Assembly: GCF_039904985.1 (NCBI RefSeq)
Contig: NZ_CP157005.1
Span: 1,860,001 to 1,924,000, forward strand
Reading direction: 5' to 3'
Origin: Methylomonas sp. AM2-LC
GTDB lineage: Bacteria > Pseudomonadota > Gammaproteobacteria > Methylococcales > Methylomonadaceae
DNA length: 64,000 nucleotides
Shown here: positions 10,831-19,862 of the stretch, one piece after another
Layout of the letters: every line of letters begins with the position of its first letter
Position numbering within the stretch: position 1 is the first letter of the stretch
Program-made: the position numbers and the translations under genes
The notes under the pieces: model-generated
Seen by the model: only the letters and a program-made list of their open reading frames with translations
The model's database searches: none
What the model was told of the DNA's origin: nothing

Positions 10831-11618
10831 AAAAATATGTGTATATCGCGTTATTCACCAGTTTAACTTTTTCTGCAGTTTGTAGCCATGCGGATGAAAC
10901 ACCAGAAGAGAAGGGTATGGCTATCGCTCGAGAAACAGATCGGCGTGATTCGGGGTTTGGTGACAGTGCTTACGAATCGATTTTTACACTGCGCAATGAA
11001 CAAGGCGAAGAAAGTATTCGGGAGTTTTCGATTAAAACCCTGGAAGTAAAAGATGATGGTGATAAAGAGTTAGGTTTATTTCATAAACCTGCCGATGTGC
11101 AGGGTACTGCGGTATTAACCTTTTCGCACGGTTTACAACCCGATGATCAATGGCTGTATTTGCCTGTTTTAAAACGCGTAAAACGTATTTCTTCTGTAAA
11201 TAAATCAGGTCCATTTGTCGGTAGCGAGTTTGCATTTGAAGATATCGCTTCTTGGGAAATTAACAAATATACCTATCGTTATCTTCGTGATGAGGTATTA
11301 GATGGGCAGGATTGTTTTGTAGTGGAAAATACACCCGCATATGAATATTCTGGTTATTCAAAACAAATTGAATGGGTAGACAAAGCTATGTATCAACCCC
11401 GAAAAATTGATTACTATGATCGTAAGGGTGATTTATTAAAAACCTTGTCATTTAGCGATTATCATCAGTATCTTAATCAATATTGGCGTGCCAGCAAACT
11501 AGAAATGGTTAATCATCAAACAGGTAAAAGTACAGTGATGGCCCGTAATCAGTATCAATTTCGTAATGGTTTTAAAGACAGCGATTTCGCCGAAAACGCA
11601 CTTAAAAACGTTCAGTAG
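10827..11618 (+). CDS. LolA-like outer-membrane lipoprotein-sorting protein
   Basis: Periplasmic protein with a signal peptide (MKKYVYIALFTSLTFSAVCS, cleavage near the HADE sequence). It belongs to the LolA-like family usually annotated outer membrane lipoprotein-sorting protein, which forms an open half-barrel that carries lipids. ATG 10827 overlaps the exporter stop as ATGA and has AGGA at a good distance; ATG 10821 is too close. The position between an RND pump and an outer-membrane barrel fits a shuttle for a lipid across the periplasm, rather than general LolA, which lies elsewhere and pairs with LolB. Confidence 0.8.
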   Translation: MKKYVYIALFTSLTFSAVCSHADETPEEKGMAIARETDRRDSGFGDSAYESIFTLRNEQGEESIREFSIKTLEVKDDGDKELGLFHKPADVQGTAVLTFSHGLQPDDQWLYLPVLKRVKRISSVNKSGPFVGSEFAFEDIASWEINKYTYRYLRDEVLDGQDCFVVENTPAYEYSGYSKQIEWVDKAMYQPRKIDYYDRKGDLLKTLSFSDYHQYLNQYWRASKLEMVNHQTGKSTVMARNQYQFRNGFKDSDFAENALKNVQ

Positions 11619-11621
11619 ATC

Positions 11622-12860
11622 ATGTCAAAACAGGCGATCATTTTTGCTATTGTCCTGTGTTTGCCAGTCAGCAATAGTCAGGCTGCTGAATGGTCCGGCT
11701 TTGCTGGTTTAGATACGCGCTTTTTTACCGAGCCGGCAGCGGCTGCTACGCAGAATAGCAGTTTTGCTGATCCCTCTCTGATGTTACAACCAGAATTCAG
11801 ACAGGAGTGGAGCGCTGGCCGGGATCGATTTACCGCGATTCCATTTGCCCGCTATGATAGTCTGGATACTAACAGGAGCCATTGGGATGTACGCGAATTT
11901 AACTGGCTGCATAAGGAAGACCGTTTTACAGTAAAAGCCGGTGTGGGTAAGGTATTTTGGGGTGTTACCGAATCTCGGCATTTGGTAGATATTGTTAACC
12001 AAACCGATTTTGTCGAGAATCTCGATAGTGAAGAAAAGCTTGGGCAACCTATGCTGAACTTGGATGTACCCAGTGATTACGGAAACTTTAGCCTATTTTA
12101 TTTACCGTATTTTCGGGAGCGCACATTTCCGGCTGCCAATGGCCGGTTAAGATTTAACCTACCCGTAGATGTTAACACTCCAGAGTTTCATGGTGTGAGT
12201 CGCTGGCATCCTGATTCGGCAATTCGCTGGAGTAAAACTTTTGGTGATTGGGATGTTGGGGTGTCAAATTTTTACGGACTTGGTAGAGAACCCCGTTTTG
12301 CAGTGCATGTTCCGCTATTAAATAATAGCATACCCATAGGTGCCCCCACATTATCACCTGTTTATGATCTGATAGACCAGAGCAGTTTGGATGTGCAAGG
12401 TGCAGTCGGTAACTGGTTATTTAAACTTGAAGCCATGACACGCAGTGGTCAGGGACATCGTTTTGCGGCACTGGTTTCAGGCTTTGAATATACACAATAT
12501 GGTGTGCTTGCCAGTAGCGCTGATCTGGGGTGGTTGATGGAATATCAGTATGATGGACGTGATAAATCATCCCCAACCGCATTAAATCCTACCGCACCGC
12601 CAACCTATCAGGATAACAATATATTCGTAGGGACGCGATTAACCTTAAATGATACGCAAAATACGCAATTTTTGTTTGGAACCTCTATTCAATTAAATAC
12701 ACAAGCAACTTTGCTGAGTTTTGAAGCAAGTCGTCGGCTTTGGGATAACTGGAAAGTAGAAATTGAATCCAGATTATTTAAGAATATTCCTAACACTAGT
12801 ATTCTTACCGGCATGAGTAAAGATGATTACGTGCAGATACGCTTAATCCGTTTTTTTTAA
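11622..12860 (+). CDS. Outer-membrane beta-barrel protein, export-cluster partner
   Basis: Protein of 412 residues with a signal peptide ending near SQAAEW. Aromatic-rich alternating strands run through the length and the last residue is Phe (RLIRFF), a typical barrel-insertion signature. No named porin family is certain; similar proteins regularly follow RND/LolA-like pairs. The gene begins 3 bp after the LolA-like stop, so the pair is almost surely cotranscribed. It probably receives cargo at the outer membrane. An alternative is an unrelated porin carried in the same operon. Confidence 0.72.
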   Translation: MSKQAIIFAIVLCLPVSNSQAAEWSGFAGLDTRFFTEPAAAATQNSSFADPSLMLQPEFRQEWSAGRDRFTAIPFARYDSLDTNRSHWDVREFNWLHKEDRFTVKAGVGKVFWGVTESRHLVDIVNQTDFVENLDSEEKLGQPMLNLDVPSDYGNFSLFYLPYFRERTFPAANGRLRFNLPVDVNTPEFHGVSRWHPDSAIRWSKTFGDWDVGVSNFYGLGREPRFAVHVPLLNNSIPIGAPTLSPVYDLIDQSSLDVQGAVGNWLFKLEAMTRSGQGHRFAALVSGFEYTQYGVLASSADLGWLMEYQYDGRDKSSPTALNPTAPPTYQDNNIFVGTRLTLNDTQNTQFLFGTSIQLNTQATLLSFEASRRLWDNWKVEIESRLFKNIPNTSILTGMSKDDYVQIRLIRFF

Positions 12861-12889
12861 AGCAATTATGCATAAACAGGCAAATAGCA

Positions 12890-13354
12890 GTGAAATATAT
12901 AAATTATAAATTTCTTTTTATATTGAGTGTGATATTCGGTAATGGCCAAATACTGGCAGCCGATATCAATGGCTTGTGGGCGCAAATTGACGAGAAAGAT
13001 AATCGACTTAATTCAGTAGTGCGAATTGAAACTAATAACAATATTTTACAAGGTGTCATAGTAAAAGGCTTTCCAAAACCCGGTAAAACTTTAAATACAG
13101 ACGCTTTATGTAATCTTTGTCCGGGCGAATTTAAAGATAAACCCTTGCTAGGCTTACGTTTACTGTGGGGATTGACAGGCAGTGGTAATATTTGGGATGG
13201 CGGCCAAATTCTAGACCCGGATAATGGTGAAATTTACAGAGCGAAACTTATGCTCTCAGAAGACGGTACCAGTTTAAACGTGCGTGGCTATGTTGGCATC
13301 GAATTATTTGGTCGTACCCAGATATGGCAACGCTATAGTGATAAATTAGAATAA
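12890..13354 (+). CDS. DUF2147 secreted protein
   Basis: Exported protein of 154 residues: a signal peptide to about residue 23 (ILAAD), then the DUF2147 pattern. This shows a GLW start, paired cysteines in CNLCPG, WDGGQILDPDNG, and the closing VRGYVGIELFGRTQIWQR. The start codon is GTG at 12890, chosen because it gives the complete signal peptide. DUF2147 proteins are small periplasmic or outer-membrane-associated barrels of unknown biochemical role. It lies 29 bp after the barrel gene in the same direction, so it probably belongs to the same operon. Confidence 0.85.
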   Translation: MKYINYKFLFILSVIFGNGQILAADINGLWAQIDEKDNRLNSVVRIETNNNILQGVIVKGFPKPGKTLNTDALCNLCPGEFKDKPLLGLRLLWGLTGSGNIWDGGQILDPDNGEIYRAKLMLSEDGTSLNVRGYVGIELFGRTQIWQRYSDKLE

Positions 13355-13469
13355 TGTGCATTTTCATCAAAATATTAATGTATTATGTTTAGCAGGGTTA
13401 GAACTTAGAATTAAACCTAAGTTTTTTAAGCCGAGTTTAAGTGTTCTTTTTTTAATTCATCAAGTTATT

Positions 13470-14111
13470 ATGGAACCCAGAAGTGCCTCCTTGGCAGACA
13501 TCGAAACTATGACCTTAAGTCATTATAACCAACACGCTGAAGCGTATTGGCAGGGTACCAGAGAGCACGATGTTGATCAGAACTATGCGGCGTTTTTAAA
13601 TCTATTTCCCAAACATCAATGTTTGGATATTCTAGATTTTGGTTGTGGGCCAGGCAGAGATGTTGCTTATTTTAAGTCTTTGGGCCACAGACCGATAGGC
13701 TTGGATGGTAGCGAGATATTTTGCGCAATGGCTCGTGCTCATACAGGTTGTCAAATTTTACAGCAATCATTTTTGAGCTTGAACTTGCCAGCCAATCACT
13801 TTGATGGCATTTTTGCGAATGCCTCTTTGTTTCATGTTCCCAGCCAAGAATTACCTCGAGTTTTAAAGGAATTACACACGACATTGCGTGCCAACGGTGT
13901 TTTGTTTATGTCTAATCCGCGTGGCAATGGCGAAGGATGGTCAGGCCTAAGGTACGGGCATTATATGCAAATTGATAGTAGTCAACAATTTCTGACACAG
14001 GCTGGTTTTACAATACAGGACTTTTACTACCGCCCCCCTGGTAAGCCATTACACGAGCAACCTTGGTTGGCGATTACTGCCATTAAACAAGATACCAAAA
14101 TAGAAAATTAA
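13470..14111 (+). CDS. Class I SAM-dependent methyltransferase
   Basis: Protein of 213 residues with the Rossmann methyltransferase signature: motif I ILDFGCGPGRD, the acidic residue in LGLDGSE-like GLDGSEIF, and post-I motifs FDGIFANASLFHVP. ATG 13470 was chosen over the longer frame from 13356 because family members begin just before the helix with HYNQHAEAYW. Substrate unknown. It closes the PKS/export cluster and may tailor the product, though a separate role is equally possible because 115 bp separate it from DUF2147. Confidence 0.8.
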   Translation: MEPRSASLADIETMTLSHYNQHAEAYWQGTREHDVDQNYAAFLNLFPKHQCLDILDFGCGPGRDVAYFKSLGHRPIGLDGSEIFCAMARAHTGCQILQQSFLSLNLPANHFDGIFANASLFHVPSQELPRVLKELHTTLRANGVLFMSNPRGNGEGWSGLRYGHYMQIDSSQQFLTQAGFTIQDFYYRPPGKPLHEQPWLAITAIKQDTKIEN

Positions 14112-14663
14112 TGGCTTCTTTCAATAAGCATTTAGATACCTGTTTAACCCCACTTTTATGGATCAAAGCCCGACTTTTGCGTATTTAAGTTAATGTTTAC
14201 AGCAATTCGTCTCAAGACCTGTCAAGTCTTATAATTGATTAGAGCAGTTTTGATCTATCGTGCATGAAAGAGCAATTTCGGCCATAATCCGCCACAGAAT
14301 AATCATTGAGGAATGACTGCAAACAGGCACATTGCCGCCGATGACTTTGCTTCAAAAATCCAACGGACTTTTCGCTTCTTTGATCGTCCGACTGGGCACG
14401 GTATGCTTGCCAAGTTTTGTTCGAATAACGGCTTGCAGTTGGTGGTAAACCGCCACTCAATTGGCTCCGGTTAATTTCAGTGACTCATCGACAGGCAAAG
14501 GTGGAGGGTTTTCTGGTATTGGTAGTGTTAAACCGGTCTTGCTGATCACAAATTTATTGTCATAACACAAGTTTCGTGGTAAATAAACAGAAACTACTAA
14601 TACCGTTGGGCCTCATTCCAAGCGTCTACGTATTGCGGAAACCTCTAAGAACGGGAAAAAAAC
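14112..14663. other. Intergenic stretch without a convincing gene
   Basis: About 550 bp. A minus-strand frame of 73 codons (14239-14460) has no ribosome site and no recognised domain, and looks like decayed coding DNA. The composition shifts toward the accessory genes that follow. No clear attC site or transposon end was found at the boundary with the 14664 gene. Confidence 0.5.
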
Positions 14664-15959
14664 ATGCACGGATACTTCGGGCTAGCACATCGAAACGCCG
14701 CACTCGCAAATGAGAGGTCGCAACTACAATCCTACATAGCGCGCCTAAAGCATTCTGCGTTGTTCCACCGAAAACTCGTCTTAGCCGACCACATGGTCGT
14801 GAACTCCCCCAATTTCTTGCGAGCCTACTCCGACCATCCTGATTTCAAGGACCTCTGTGACAAAAGCCTTCTAGAGGTCGCACATTTCGAGAGATTCAAA
14901 GATGGTCGATTCATGTCGCTACCAGAATTGCGAGACTTCTACAAACGTCTAGGGCTATTTCACCCAAAGCTCGATAACCGATTCAAGCATGATGATGTGG
15001 ACAATCGGCTCGCCAGTATTGAGTCAGCAGTGGTGCGTCTTTTTCCGGAGTCGACAAAGCGAGACCCATTATTTACGGAATACTGTGACGCTTATGCGGT
15101 ATCGCAGTCCTGTATGAACAGACTGGGTAAGGACTACGGAGAGTTTGATGTCGCGTACCATTTTCTAAGAGAAAACACGCCAATTTTGGGGATTATAAAT
15201 TTCGATCCTGAGCATGCGACGGTCGACGACAAGACCATATATGACTACGTTGCAGATTTGCCCCGTAATCGCAATCAGTCCGTCGATACTGTTATAAAGA
15301 GGCTATCACCGGCGCTGGTGCCATCTATGAGGGCCCTCCTTATTCGCGCCGAGACAACTTTGCTAGGGTACCAACCTATAATACCAAGCGAACTAGCTGG
15401 AGAGCTAGATTTAGTTCTTGGAAATGTGCAATTAATGGGAGCCAAACCAGACGACCAAGAACTGGATGAAGTAGCGCTAACCCTTGACGCGATTGACGAA
15501 AAGACTCTCGCAGAACTGACGCCTTCGCTCATTATGTCGATACGAGAAACGGACGAGGCGAGATGCTTTTGGGAAATCGTCGAATGCTCGAGTCAAAAGG
15601 AAGCCTCCCTGTCTGAAATTCGCGAGGCGGCAGCTCAGTATGTCCGGCGCATAAGCATGGATGTCACCCGAGACACATGGAGTCGTGGAAACAGAAAAAC
15701 CGAGTCGGTCATCGTGCGCGTATTGCGGCACACTCTGAGCACTTCGAAGCAAAACGCTGAGGTTGTCATCGGGACCTCAATACAGCTTGGCGGTCTCCTA
15801 TATGCACCACTAGTCGTCCTAGCGCCGATAGGCCAAGCTGTGGCGAAACTCCTTAACAAATCAGCAGATGGTGAAACAGCGACCAGTTCTCCAGTAGTGG
15901 GAGCGAATCTGTCGGTATCTCAGAGCACTCTCGGTAGAGCAACGCAACACACTCAATGA
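14664..15959 (+). CDS. Hypothetical protein upstream of an attC-like site
   Basis: Protein of 431 residues; no family recognised. It is mostly predicted soluble and helical. One hydrophobic stretch lies near the C-terminus (about 378-400, GGLLYAPLVVLAPIGQ), which could be a membrane-contact helix, followed by a Ser/Thr-rich tail. Codon use differs from the host genes on either side (more CGA/CGC Arg and GTC), which points to transfer. Its stop lies about 30 bp before an integron-type attC-like structure, as in a gene cassette. Function unknown; the setting beside a SLATT-like gene suggests a defence or stress role, but only by association. Confidence 0.6.
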   Translation: MHGYFGLAHRNAALANERSQLQSYIARLKHSALFHRKLVLADHMVVNSPNFLRAYSDHPDFKDLCDKSLLEVAHFERFKDGRFMSLPELRDFYKRLGLFHPKLDNRFKHDDVDNRLASIESAVVRLFPESTKRDPLFTEYCDAYAVSQSCMNRLGKDYGEFDVAYHFLRENTPILGIINFDPEHATVDDKTIYDYVADLPRNRNQSVDTVIKRLSPALVPSMRALLIRAETTLLGYQPIIPSELAGELDLVLGNVQLMGAKPDDQELDEVALTLDAIDEKTLAELTPSLIMSIRETDEARCFWEIVECSSQKEASLSEIREAAAQYVRRISMDVTRDTWSRGNRKTESVIVRVLRHTLSTSKQNAEVVIGTSIQLGGLLYAPLVVLAPIGQAVAKLLNKSADGETATSSPVVGANLSVSQSTLGRATQHTQ

Positions 15960-15987
15960 GAACGTATTGCCAATGCATCGCTATAAT

Positions 15988-16057
15988 GCCCAAACCAGCC
16001 AATGGAGCGGACGCCTCAGCGCTTCGCACTCCGGCGCCGCTCATCGGCAGGTTATGT
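15988..16057 (+). repeat. attC-like integron recombination site
   Basis: Imperfect inverted repeat with attC architecture. Outer arms: AACC-A-GCC (15993-16000) against GGC-A-GGTT (16046-16053). Inner arms: GAGCGG-A-CGCC (16005-16015) against GGCG-CCGCTC (16033-16042), with the single extra A typical of an extrahelical base. The right end is GTTATGT, a degenerate R' core. It lies between two genes, each in the plus orientation, as in a cassette array. No integron integrase is in the window. Confidence 0.7.
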
Positions 16058-16084
16058 TTGTTTACTCATCAACTGGAGAATCAG

Positions 16085-16528
16085 ATGTCACCAGAGGAAT
16101 TTTTGCTGAAAGAAATTACTGAAAAGCTATCGGAACACCGCATGTGGTCATCCCGCGATTTTAGTATCCTTCAAATTTTGCTTTGGGCATCTATTTTAGC
16201 TAGTGCTATTTCGGCATTTTTGGCTACTTTGAATGCAAATAAATGGCTTATCGCTTTTCTTGCTGCGATTCCTGCACTAGCAATAACGGTTGAAAGTACA
16301 TTCCACTTTTCAGAGCGGTATAAATACCATGATCAATGGGTAATCGAACTCGAAGAAATGCAACGAAAAGTAAGAGTTGAAAAAACGGATCCTCAAACTA
16401 TTAGCGCGGAACTTTCTAATTTTCAGAAAGGAATTATATCTAAGTTTCCGACATCCACTTTTCCAGGTAAAGAACAAGAAAAAACCGATCTAAAACCAGC
16501 TCCATCCGCCTCCAAACATGGCGAATAA
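16085..16528 (+). CDS. SLATT-like two-transmembrane protein
   Basis: Protein of 147 residues. A short N-terminal helix is followed by two membrane segments (about 24-45 and 51-72), then ERYKYHDQW and a long amphipathic helix with a charged low-complexity tail. This is the layout of SLATT/DUF4231 membrane proteins, some of which act as pore-type effectors with nucleotide-sensing partners. The start at ATG 16085 has GGAG 7 bp upstream; a longer frame reaches back through the attC-like site and is unlikely. Assignment rests on topology and the R-Y-x-x-H pattern, so it is tentative. The partner could be the downstream gene. Confidence 0.6.
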   Translation: MSPEEFLLKEITEKLSEHRMWSSRDFSILQILLWASILASAISAFLATLNANKWLIAFLAAIPALAITVESTFHFSERYKYHDQWVIELEEMQRKVRVEKTDPQTISAELSNFQKGIISKFPTSTFPGKEQEKTDLKPAPSASKHGE

Positions 16529-16564
16529 TCTGCACTTACACTTAACATTAAAATAGGTGATGAA

Positions 16565-17125
16565 ATGGACATAGGAGTTTTATTAGGAACCACAAGCTCC
16601 GCTATAGGTCTTGCAGGAAAATTTGCTGAATTAGTTAAGCAAACCGAGCGACAAGGGCATGAATGTCGGCTATATGACATGATTTTGGATTTAAAGAAAT
16701 CGGCTATCATCCTATGCCGTGATTTTAACGATGAACTACAAGAAATAAATTCGGAGTTTTTTTCATCTGGTATTGATGTTGGAAAGTCATTGAATCAATT
16801 ACATGAAGAATTAGACTGGTATAGTTTTTTAACAAAAGCCAAAATTAGCAGCTATGAAAAAAAATTTAGATCTATCTATGAAAGACTATGTGGCTTTATT
16901 GATGATGCTGCCGCAGTGGCAATTTGCTCCGATAACAAAGAACCATTAGGGTGCGCTCTTCGCTTGGCAACTGAGCGAAGTAAGGAATTAGCTGATATTC
17001 TTGACCCAGATGTTCCTCTATATGAAATATTTGAAAGAATGTTAATCATAGTGCGTGAAATATATGAACAGTTGCAAGGTGGGCAGAATCAAAATCCGCA
17101 AGACCCAATACCAGTATATGCCTAA
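16565..17125 (+). CDS. Hypothetical helical protein paired with the SLATT-like gene
   Basis: Protein of 186 residues, no family recognised. It opens with a hydrophobic glycine-rich helix (GVLLGTTSSAIGLAGKFAEL) and continues as a helical, acidic protein with a C-terminal Gln/Asn/Pro tail. AGGTGA lies at a good distance from ATG 16565. It follows the SLATT-like gene by 36 bp with no attC between them, so both could ride in one cassette. Its stop codon lies in GCCTAAC, which matches the R'' core consensus of an attC site, but a convincing partner core was not found downstream. Confidence 0.6.
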   Translation: MDIGVLLGTTSSAIGLAGKFAELVKQTERQGHECRLYDMILDLKKSAIILCRDFNDELQEINSEFFSSGIDVGKSLNQLHEELDWYSFLTKAKISSYEKKFRSIYERLCGFIDDAAAVAICSDNKEPLGCALRLATERSKELADILDPDVPLYEIFERMLIIVREIYEQLQGGQNQNPQDPIPVYA

Positions 17126-18176
17126 CACGGTGCTCACCTGATCGTGGTTACAATATGGGTTTTTTCAGTTTTCCGGCGCGCGCCCGGTTAGCTCTGTGTT
17201 GAATGGCAGCTAATTGGATGCCTGCAGACACTGAACTCAAAGCTTCGAATGTCAGTTTAGGGTCGTTAGTGCGAATTCGTCAACCTCTAAAGCCGTCAAT
17301 CATGCCTGCATAATCTTACCAGCCAGGATTGGTGACTGGATTGAGAATGGAATTCTCGGCTAGGTTTCTATGCACACAGTCGAGCTGAGGCTTCCAACCC
17401 TCTCTTGTTGTGAGAGTTGGTGTATGACCCCCACTTCTGATTTGCTCTTTGTGATAACCATCACCTTGTTTTTGCATAATGTATCGTATTGTCAACTTAT
17501 TTATCATATTATGGGAATATTTAAGCAAAAATGCACCTATAAAAAGTCGATTTTTCATAGCCAACTCCTAGTTTAAAAATGAGTAATTCTCACAAAAATA
17601 CCCATTATTCTCATAATAGGGTAATTTCATCACCTATACGAGGATAAAGCGGGGTTAAATGGGGTTAAAAAAAAGGCTATTTGCAAAATGAGGTTGGCAT
17701 AAAGCCCGACGACCTCTATTATTGAATTCAATCAAATGGTTGGTATGTGATTTTTGGATAATTCTTGGTTTGGTGGAGTCATGATCGTCTTGTTACGATT
17801 CTTAAGAGAGTATCTACGGCACTACACACAAATCTTTATAATTAAACAGGTTATGCTAAAACTTTCCTGATTACCCACAAGTTTCAGCTAAACGGTTATA
17901 CCAGCTGGGGGTGTAGTGGGTATGCGTAAGCCAGCTACCCACTTAAAGCGGGACACCATGTCAGGCTTAACCTCAAGCTGTCCCGGCTTAAGTGGGTAGA
18001 CCATAACTCCAAGTATGGAAAGCTTCGAAGCTGGGTTTCATTTCCATTCAACCCTCTCTGGATTTCGGCGGTCCATGCCGAAATGACGGCTTCGATGACT
18101 AAAAATTGAATTTTCTGAAGCTTATGGGTAATCAGGAAAACTTTAATCTTAAAAGAATTTAAATAGGGAATTTCAT
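17126..18176. other. Long intergenic region containing a MITE-like element
   Basis: About 1050 bp without a supportable gene. Two overlapping frames near 17316-17576 lack ribosome sites and family signatures. The only clear structure is the inverted-repeat element at 17856-18146. A GC-rich spot near 17175-17190 (cgcgcgcccgg) may mark the end of the transferred block. Confidence 0.6.
17856..18146. mobile_element. MITE-like non-autonomous element with nested hairpins
   Basis: Terminal inverted repeats of 32 bp, 27 matching (17856-17887 and 18115-18146; shared core TTTCCTGATTACCCA). Inside are a second inverted pair of 20 bp, 18 matching (17936-17955 and 17979-17998), and a perfect 8-bp hairpin atttcggc/gccgaaat (18062-18084). 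There is no open frame of useful length. The size of about 290 bp and terminal repeats fit a miniature inverted-repeat element. No clear target duplication can be fixed by eye. Confidence 0.7.
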
Positions 18177-18554
18177 TTGAATTATTATGTTAATGCTTTA
18201 AAAAGTTATGCGGTATTTAGCGGTAGAGCCACGCGAAAAGAATATTGGATATTCTTATTCTTTAATTGTATCATTGCTTTTACTATTGGCTTTGTATCTG
18301 CAGTTATCGAAGGATTTTCTGGGATGAGTATAAGTAGTCTTGGAAATACCTTAAATAATATTTATGCGCTTGCGGTATTTATTCCAAGTATTGCCGTTGG
18401 AGTTAGAAGAATGCATGATATTGGCAAAAATGGATGGTGGTTTATTTTCCCAATAGTCAGTCTGGTGTTTCTATGCTTTAAGAGTCAGCCAAATGAAAAT
18501 AAATATGGTCAACCAAGTAGGGTGGACGCTAGTTTTGTCTCCACATGGGATTAA
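18177..18554 (+). CDS. DUF805 inner-membrane protein
   Basis: Protein of 125 residues with the DUF805 (YhaH-like) pattern: YAVFSGRATRKEYWIF at the start, several hydrophobic helices, and GVRRMHDIGKNGWWF, then a short cytoplasmic tail. The start codon is TTG at 18177. It is preferred because AGGGA lies about 8 bp upstream and because it gives the family's usual N-terminus (M-N-x-Y). The biochemical role of the family is unknown. The next gene, also a membrane protein, begins 45 bp later. Confidence 0.88.
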   Translation: MNYYVNALKSYAVFSGRATRKEYWIFLFFNCIIAFTIGFVSAVIEGFSGMSISSLGNTLNNIYALAVFIPSIAVGVRRMHDIGKNGWWFIFPIVSLVFLCFKSQPNENKYGQPSRVDASFVSTWD

Positions 18555-18599
18555 AGAGTAGTAATCCGCTCATTTTAAAATTTGATTTCTGAGATTTTA

Positions 18600-19592
18600 A
18601 TGTATCTTAAAACAGTTATTCTCCGTTTCCTAATTGTAACTGTTACAAGTACACTTTCTTTTATATTAACTGCAGCATTAATTATAGATTTTTCTGGTGC
18701 AAGACTGCCGTATCAATATACAGACTCACTCTTGGTATATTGCATTATCCTAGCTATGATAGCCCTAATAATGTTGCAAATAATGGGTGTCTATTGGGCT
18801 CACAATAAAAAATTTCATAAAGATTTACCGAATATCTGTGCTTTAGTCCTTTGTTTGAGCTTAATGCCTTCGCTATTTGTGATGCTAGAAAATATACTTC
18901 CAATTATATACCTTATTCCATCTATAATTATTCTGACACATTTGGATAACTATAATAAGGAATGCCCATCGCAAATAAAACAAAATAAAATAAGTCGGGT
19001 TCGGAATGAATACCAGTCGGAAATAGAAAGTTATAAAACACGTGGCTATGAGTCAATTGAGCAGGAAATGTTTAATGGCGTTAATCTAGATAAGGGGGAG
19101 CAAAAGTTTAAAGGGGGTAATCTAGGTGAAGATTTTGAATTATATGAAGCTATTATTGGTCCAAAAAATCAAAATTATTATTTAAGCCTTTTTTCAAGCT
19201 TTTATCACTCAGAAAAAACGTGGGTGACTTGGAATTGGGCTGCATTCTTTTTCACTTTTTATTGGCTGATATATCGGAAGATGTGGTTTGAAGCACTACA
19301 ATACGGAATTCTTTATGTGGTTTCGCTAATAATTTCAGGCATATTCCATTGGCAAATTTTATTAATTATTTTAACATTTATAATACCTACATTATATTCT
19401 GAATCGGTATATTACCGCCATTGCCAATCTAAAATTTCAAAAATAAAATCCATTTCACTCGACAGGACAGAACAAGTAGTTTGGCTTTGTAAAATAGGTG
19501 GTAGATCTCATTTTATTTTGCCTTTAGTAATGACGCTTTTATTTTTTGGCGTGTTATCAAGATGTTTCAGTATTGCAGGAGCTCAACTTTAG
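18600..19592 (+). CDS. Membrane protein with a DUF2628-like segment
   Basis: Protein of 330 residues from ATG 18600 (TTG 18582 would add six residues). The first half has about four hydrophobic helices, then a charged loop (about 135-200). The second half carries the DUF2628 hallmark W-N-W-A-A-F-F-F-T-F-Y-W-L-x-Y-R-K-M-W, followed by further helices. Function unknown. It is AT-rich and forms a likely two-gene unit with the DUF805 gene. A REP pair begins directly after its stop. Confidence 0.75.
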   Translation: MYLKTVILRFLIVTVTSTLSFILTAALIIDFSGARLPYQYTDSLLVYCIILAMIALIMLQIMGVYWAHNKKFHKDLPNICALVLCLSLMPSLFVMLENILPIIYLIPSIIILTHLDNYNKECPSQIKQNKISRVRNEYQSEIESYKTRGYESIEQEMFNGVNLDKGEQKFKGGNLGEDFELYEAIIGPKNQNYYLSLFSSFYHSEKTWVTWNWAAFFFTFYWLIYRKMWFEALQYGILYVVSLIISGIFHWQILLIILTFIIPTLYSESVYYRHCQSKISKIKSISLDRTEQVVWLCKIGGRSHFILPLVMTLLFFGVLSRCFSIAGAQL

Positions 19593-19598
19593 TTCCGT

Positions 19599-19756
19599 GG
19601 ATGTGCCAACCATTGGGCGGCGCATCATTCGTTTTATATACCATCAATATAAGGCGGGATAATGTTACCCCAGCTGTTTATTGATGTAGCTATGATATTC
19701 GATCATGATGATAGCTTAACTTTCAAGTGATGCGCCGCCCGCTGGTTGGCACATCC
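19599..19756. repeat. REP pair (BIME-like), first copy
   Basis: Two 28-bp units in inverted orientation, 19599-19626 and 19729-19756, starting GGATGTGCCAACC and ending GGGCGGCGCATC on the unit strand. They differ at only two positions (ATT versus AGC before GGGCGG). The 102 bp between them are not coding. The same unit recurs at 51726. The placement just after a stop codon is typical of REP elements. Confidence 0.8.
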
Positions 19757-19862
19757 AACCCTGTTCTGCATGAAACGGTACGTTTTAAAAAACAGAGGCG
19801 GTTTTCATTGGTAATCCTAAAATACAAATAGGTGAAAAAGCTGGTCGGTGACCAAGTCTATT

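Noticed and set aside
14239..14460. A 73-codon minus-strand frame in the gap before the cassette genes
   Set aside because: No ribosome site and no recognisable domain; could be decayed DNA but cannot be assigned.
17120..17195. A second attC site after the 16565-17125 gene
   Set aside because: GCCTAAC and a later GTTAGCT are present, but the arms between them do not pair convincingly, so only the site at 15988 is called.
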